DNA of 64,000 bases from Nibribacter ruber. Lineage in GTDB: Bacteria; Bacteroidota; Bacteroidia; Cytophagales; Hymenobacteraceae. This document shows positions 63,992 through 64,000 of this stretch, piece after piece. Each line of letters begins with the position of its first letter. The stretch's first letter is position 1. The notes under the pieces were generated by a model. That model was not told the DNA's origin and did not search any database. It was given only the letters and a program-made list of their open reading frames with translations. Both the position numbers and the translations under genes were made by a program. The DNA is taken from contig NZ_CP047897.1 of assembly GCF_009913235.1 (NCBI RefSeq), positions 496,001-560,000 of the forward strand. The letters run 5' to 3'.

Positions 63992-64000
63992 CGTTTTTGG
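63992..64000. repeat. Palindromic repeat copy R23, cut by window end
   Basis: CGTTTTTGG at the last nine bases looks like the left arm of another copy; the rest lies outside the window. Confidence 0.5.

Noticed and set aside
1348-63993. CRISPR array built from the recurring repeat
   Set aside because: Copies are kilobases apart, palindromic and diverged, with no regular spacers and no cas genes.

Overview
The window reads as a stretch of ordinary chromosome from a Bacteroidota bacterium, most likely order Cytophagales and family Hymenobacteraceae (Rufibacter/Hymenobacter-like). This is inferred from protein families and promoter style, not from a 16S gene. Supporting signs are promoters with the Bacteroidota -7 motif TAnnTTTG, near absence of Shine-Dalgarno sequences, a short primary sigma factor without region 1.1, BshB1 (bacillithiol), a bacterial histone H1-like protein, DUF5686 and CarboxypepD_reg/TonB-receptor proteins, a serine-palmitoyltransferase-like enzyme, and an HU-CCDC81/SPOR fusion. 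No insertion sequence, prophage, CRISPR array or rRNA gene was seen.

Layout. 1-2.5 kb, minus strand: a DnaQ-type exonuclease cut by the window edge, a DUF2383-type four-helix protein and an AI-2E family permease. 2.8-12.2 kb: parE-parC, a TPR protein, a DUF5686 outer-membrane protein and a TPR lipoprotein. 12.2-15.4 kb: thrS-infC-rpmI-rplT, with infC appearing to start at ATT. 15.6-24.9 kb: a POT transporter, a GreA/GreB factor, tRNA-Met (minus), a START-like protein, an LptF/G permease, rpsO, pnp, the primary sigma factor and trxB. 25-31.6 kb: an M23/LysM peptidase, bshB1, accC (minus), an SPT-like enzyme, the histone H1-like gene and tyrS (minus). 31.8-40.9 kb: holA, then a six-gene envelope operon (1011-aa TPR protein, beta-barrel, HU-CCDC81/SPOR, ExbB/TolQ, ExbD/TolR, TonB/TolA). 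40.9-50.2 kb: folC, trmB, a TrpF-like protein (minus), mnmA, a lipoprotein, rpe, a TonB-dependent receptor and a DUF2911 protein (minus). 50.4-58.1 kb: a complete histidine operon (hisL leader, G, D, C, B, H, A, F, IE). 58.2-63.9 kb: an orphan LytTR regulator (minus), a four-gene amidoligase cluster (C39-like peptidase, RLAN/RimK ATP-grasp, GCS2 ligase, N-formylglutamate amidohydrolase) and a small holin-like membrane protein.

Four signals stand out. First, a 38-bp imperfect palindrome (left arm CGTTTTTGGCCTGTTTT) recurs about 22 times between genes, forms the core of convergent terminators, and also lies inside several essential coding sequences. Second, an unannotated histidine leader peptide with six His codons in ten precedes hisG, together with mutually exclusive hairpins. 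Third, infC has an ATT start behind a perfect AGGAGG. Fourth, the mnmA leader carries a hairpin resembling the anticodon arm of tRNA-Gln(UUG), one of the tRNAs that MnmA modifies. The amidoligase cluster is the best candidate for a poorly characterised biochemical system.
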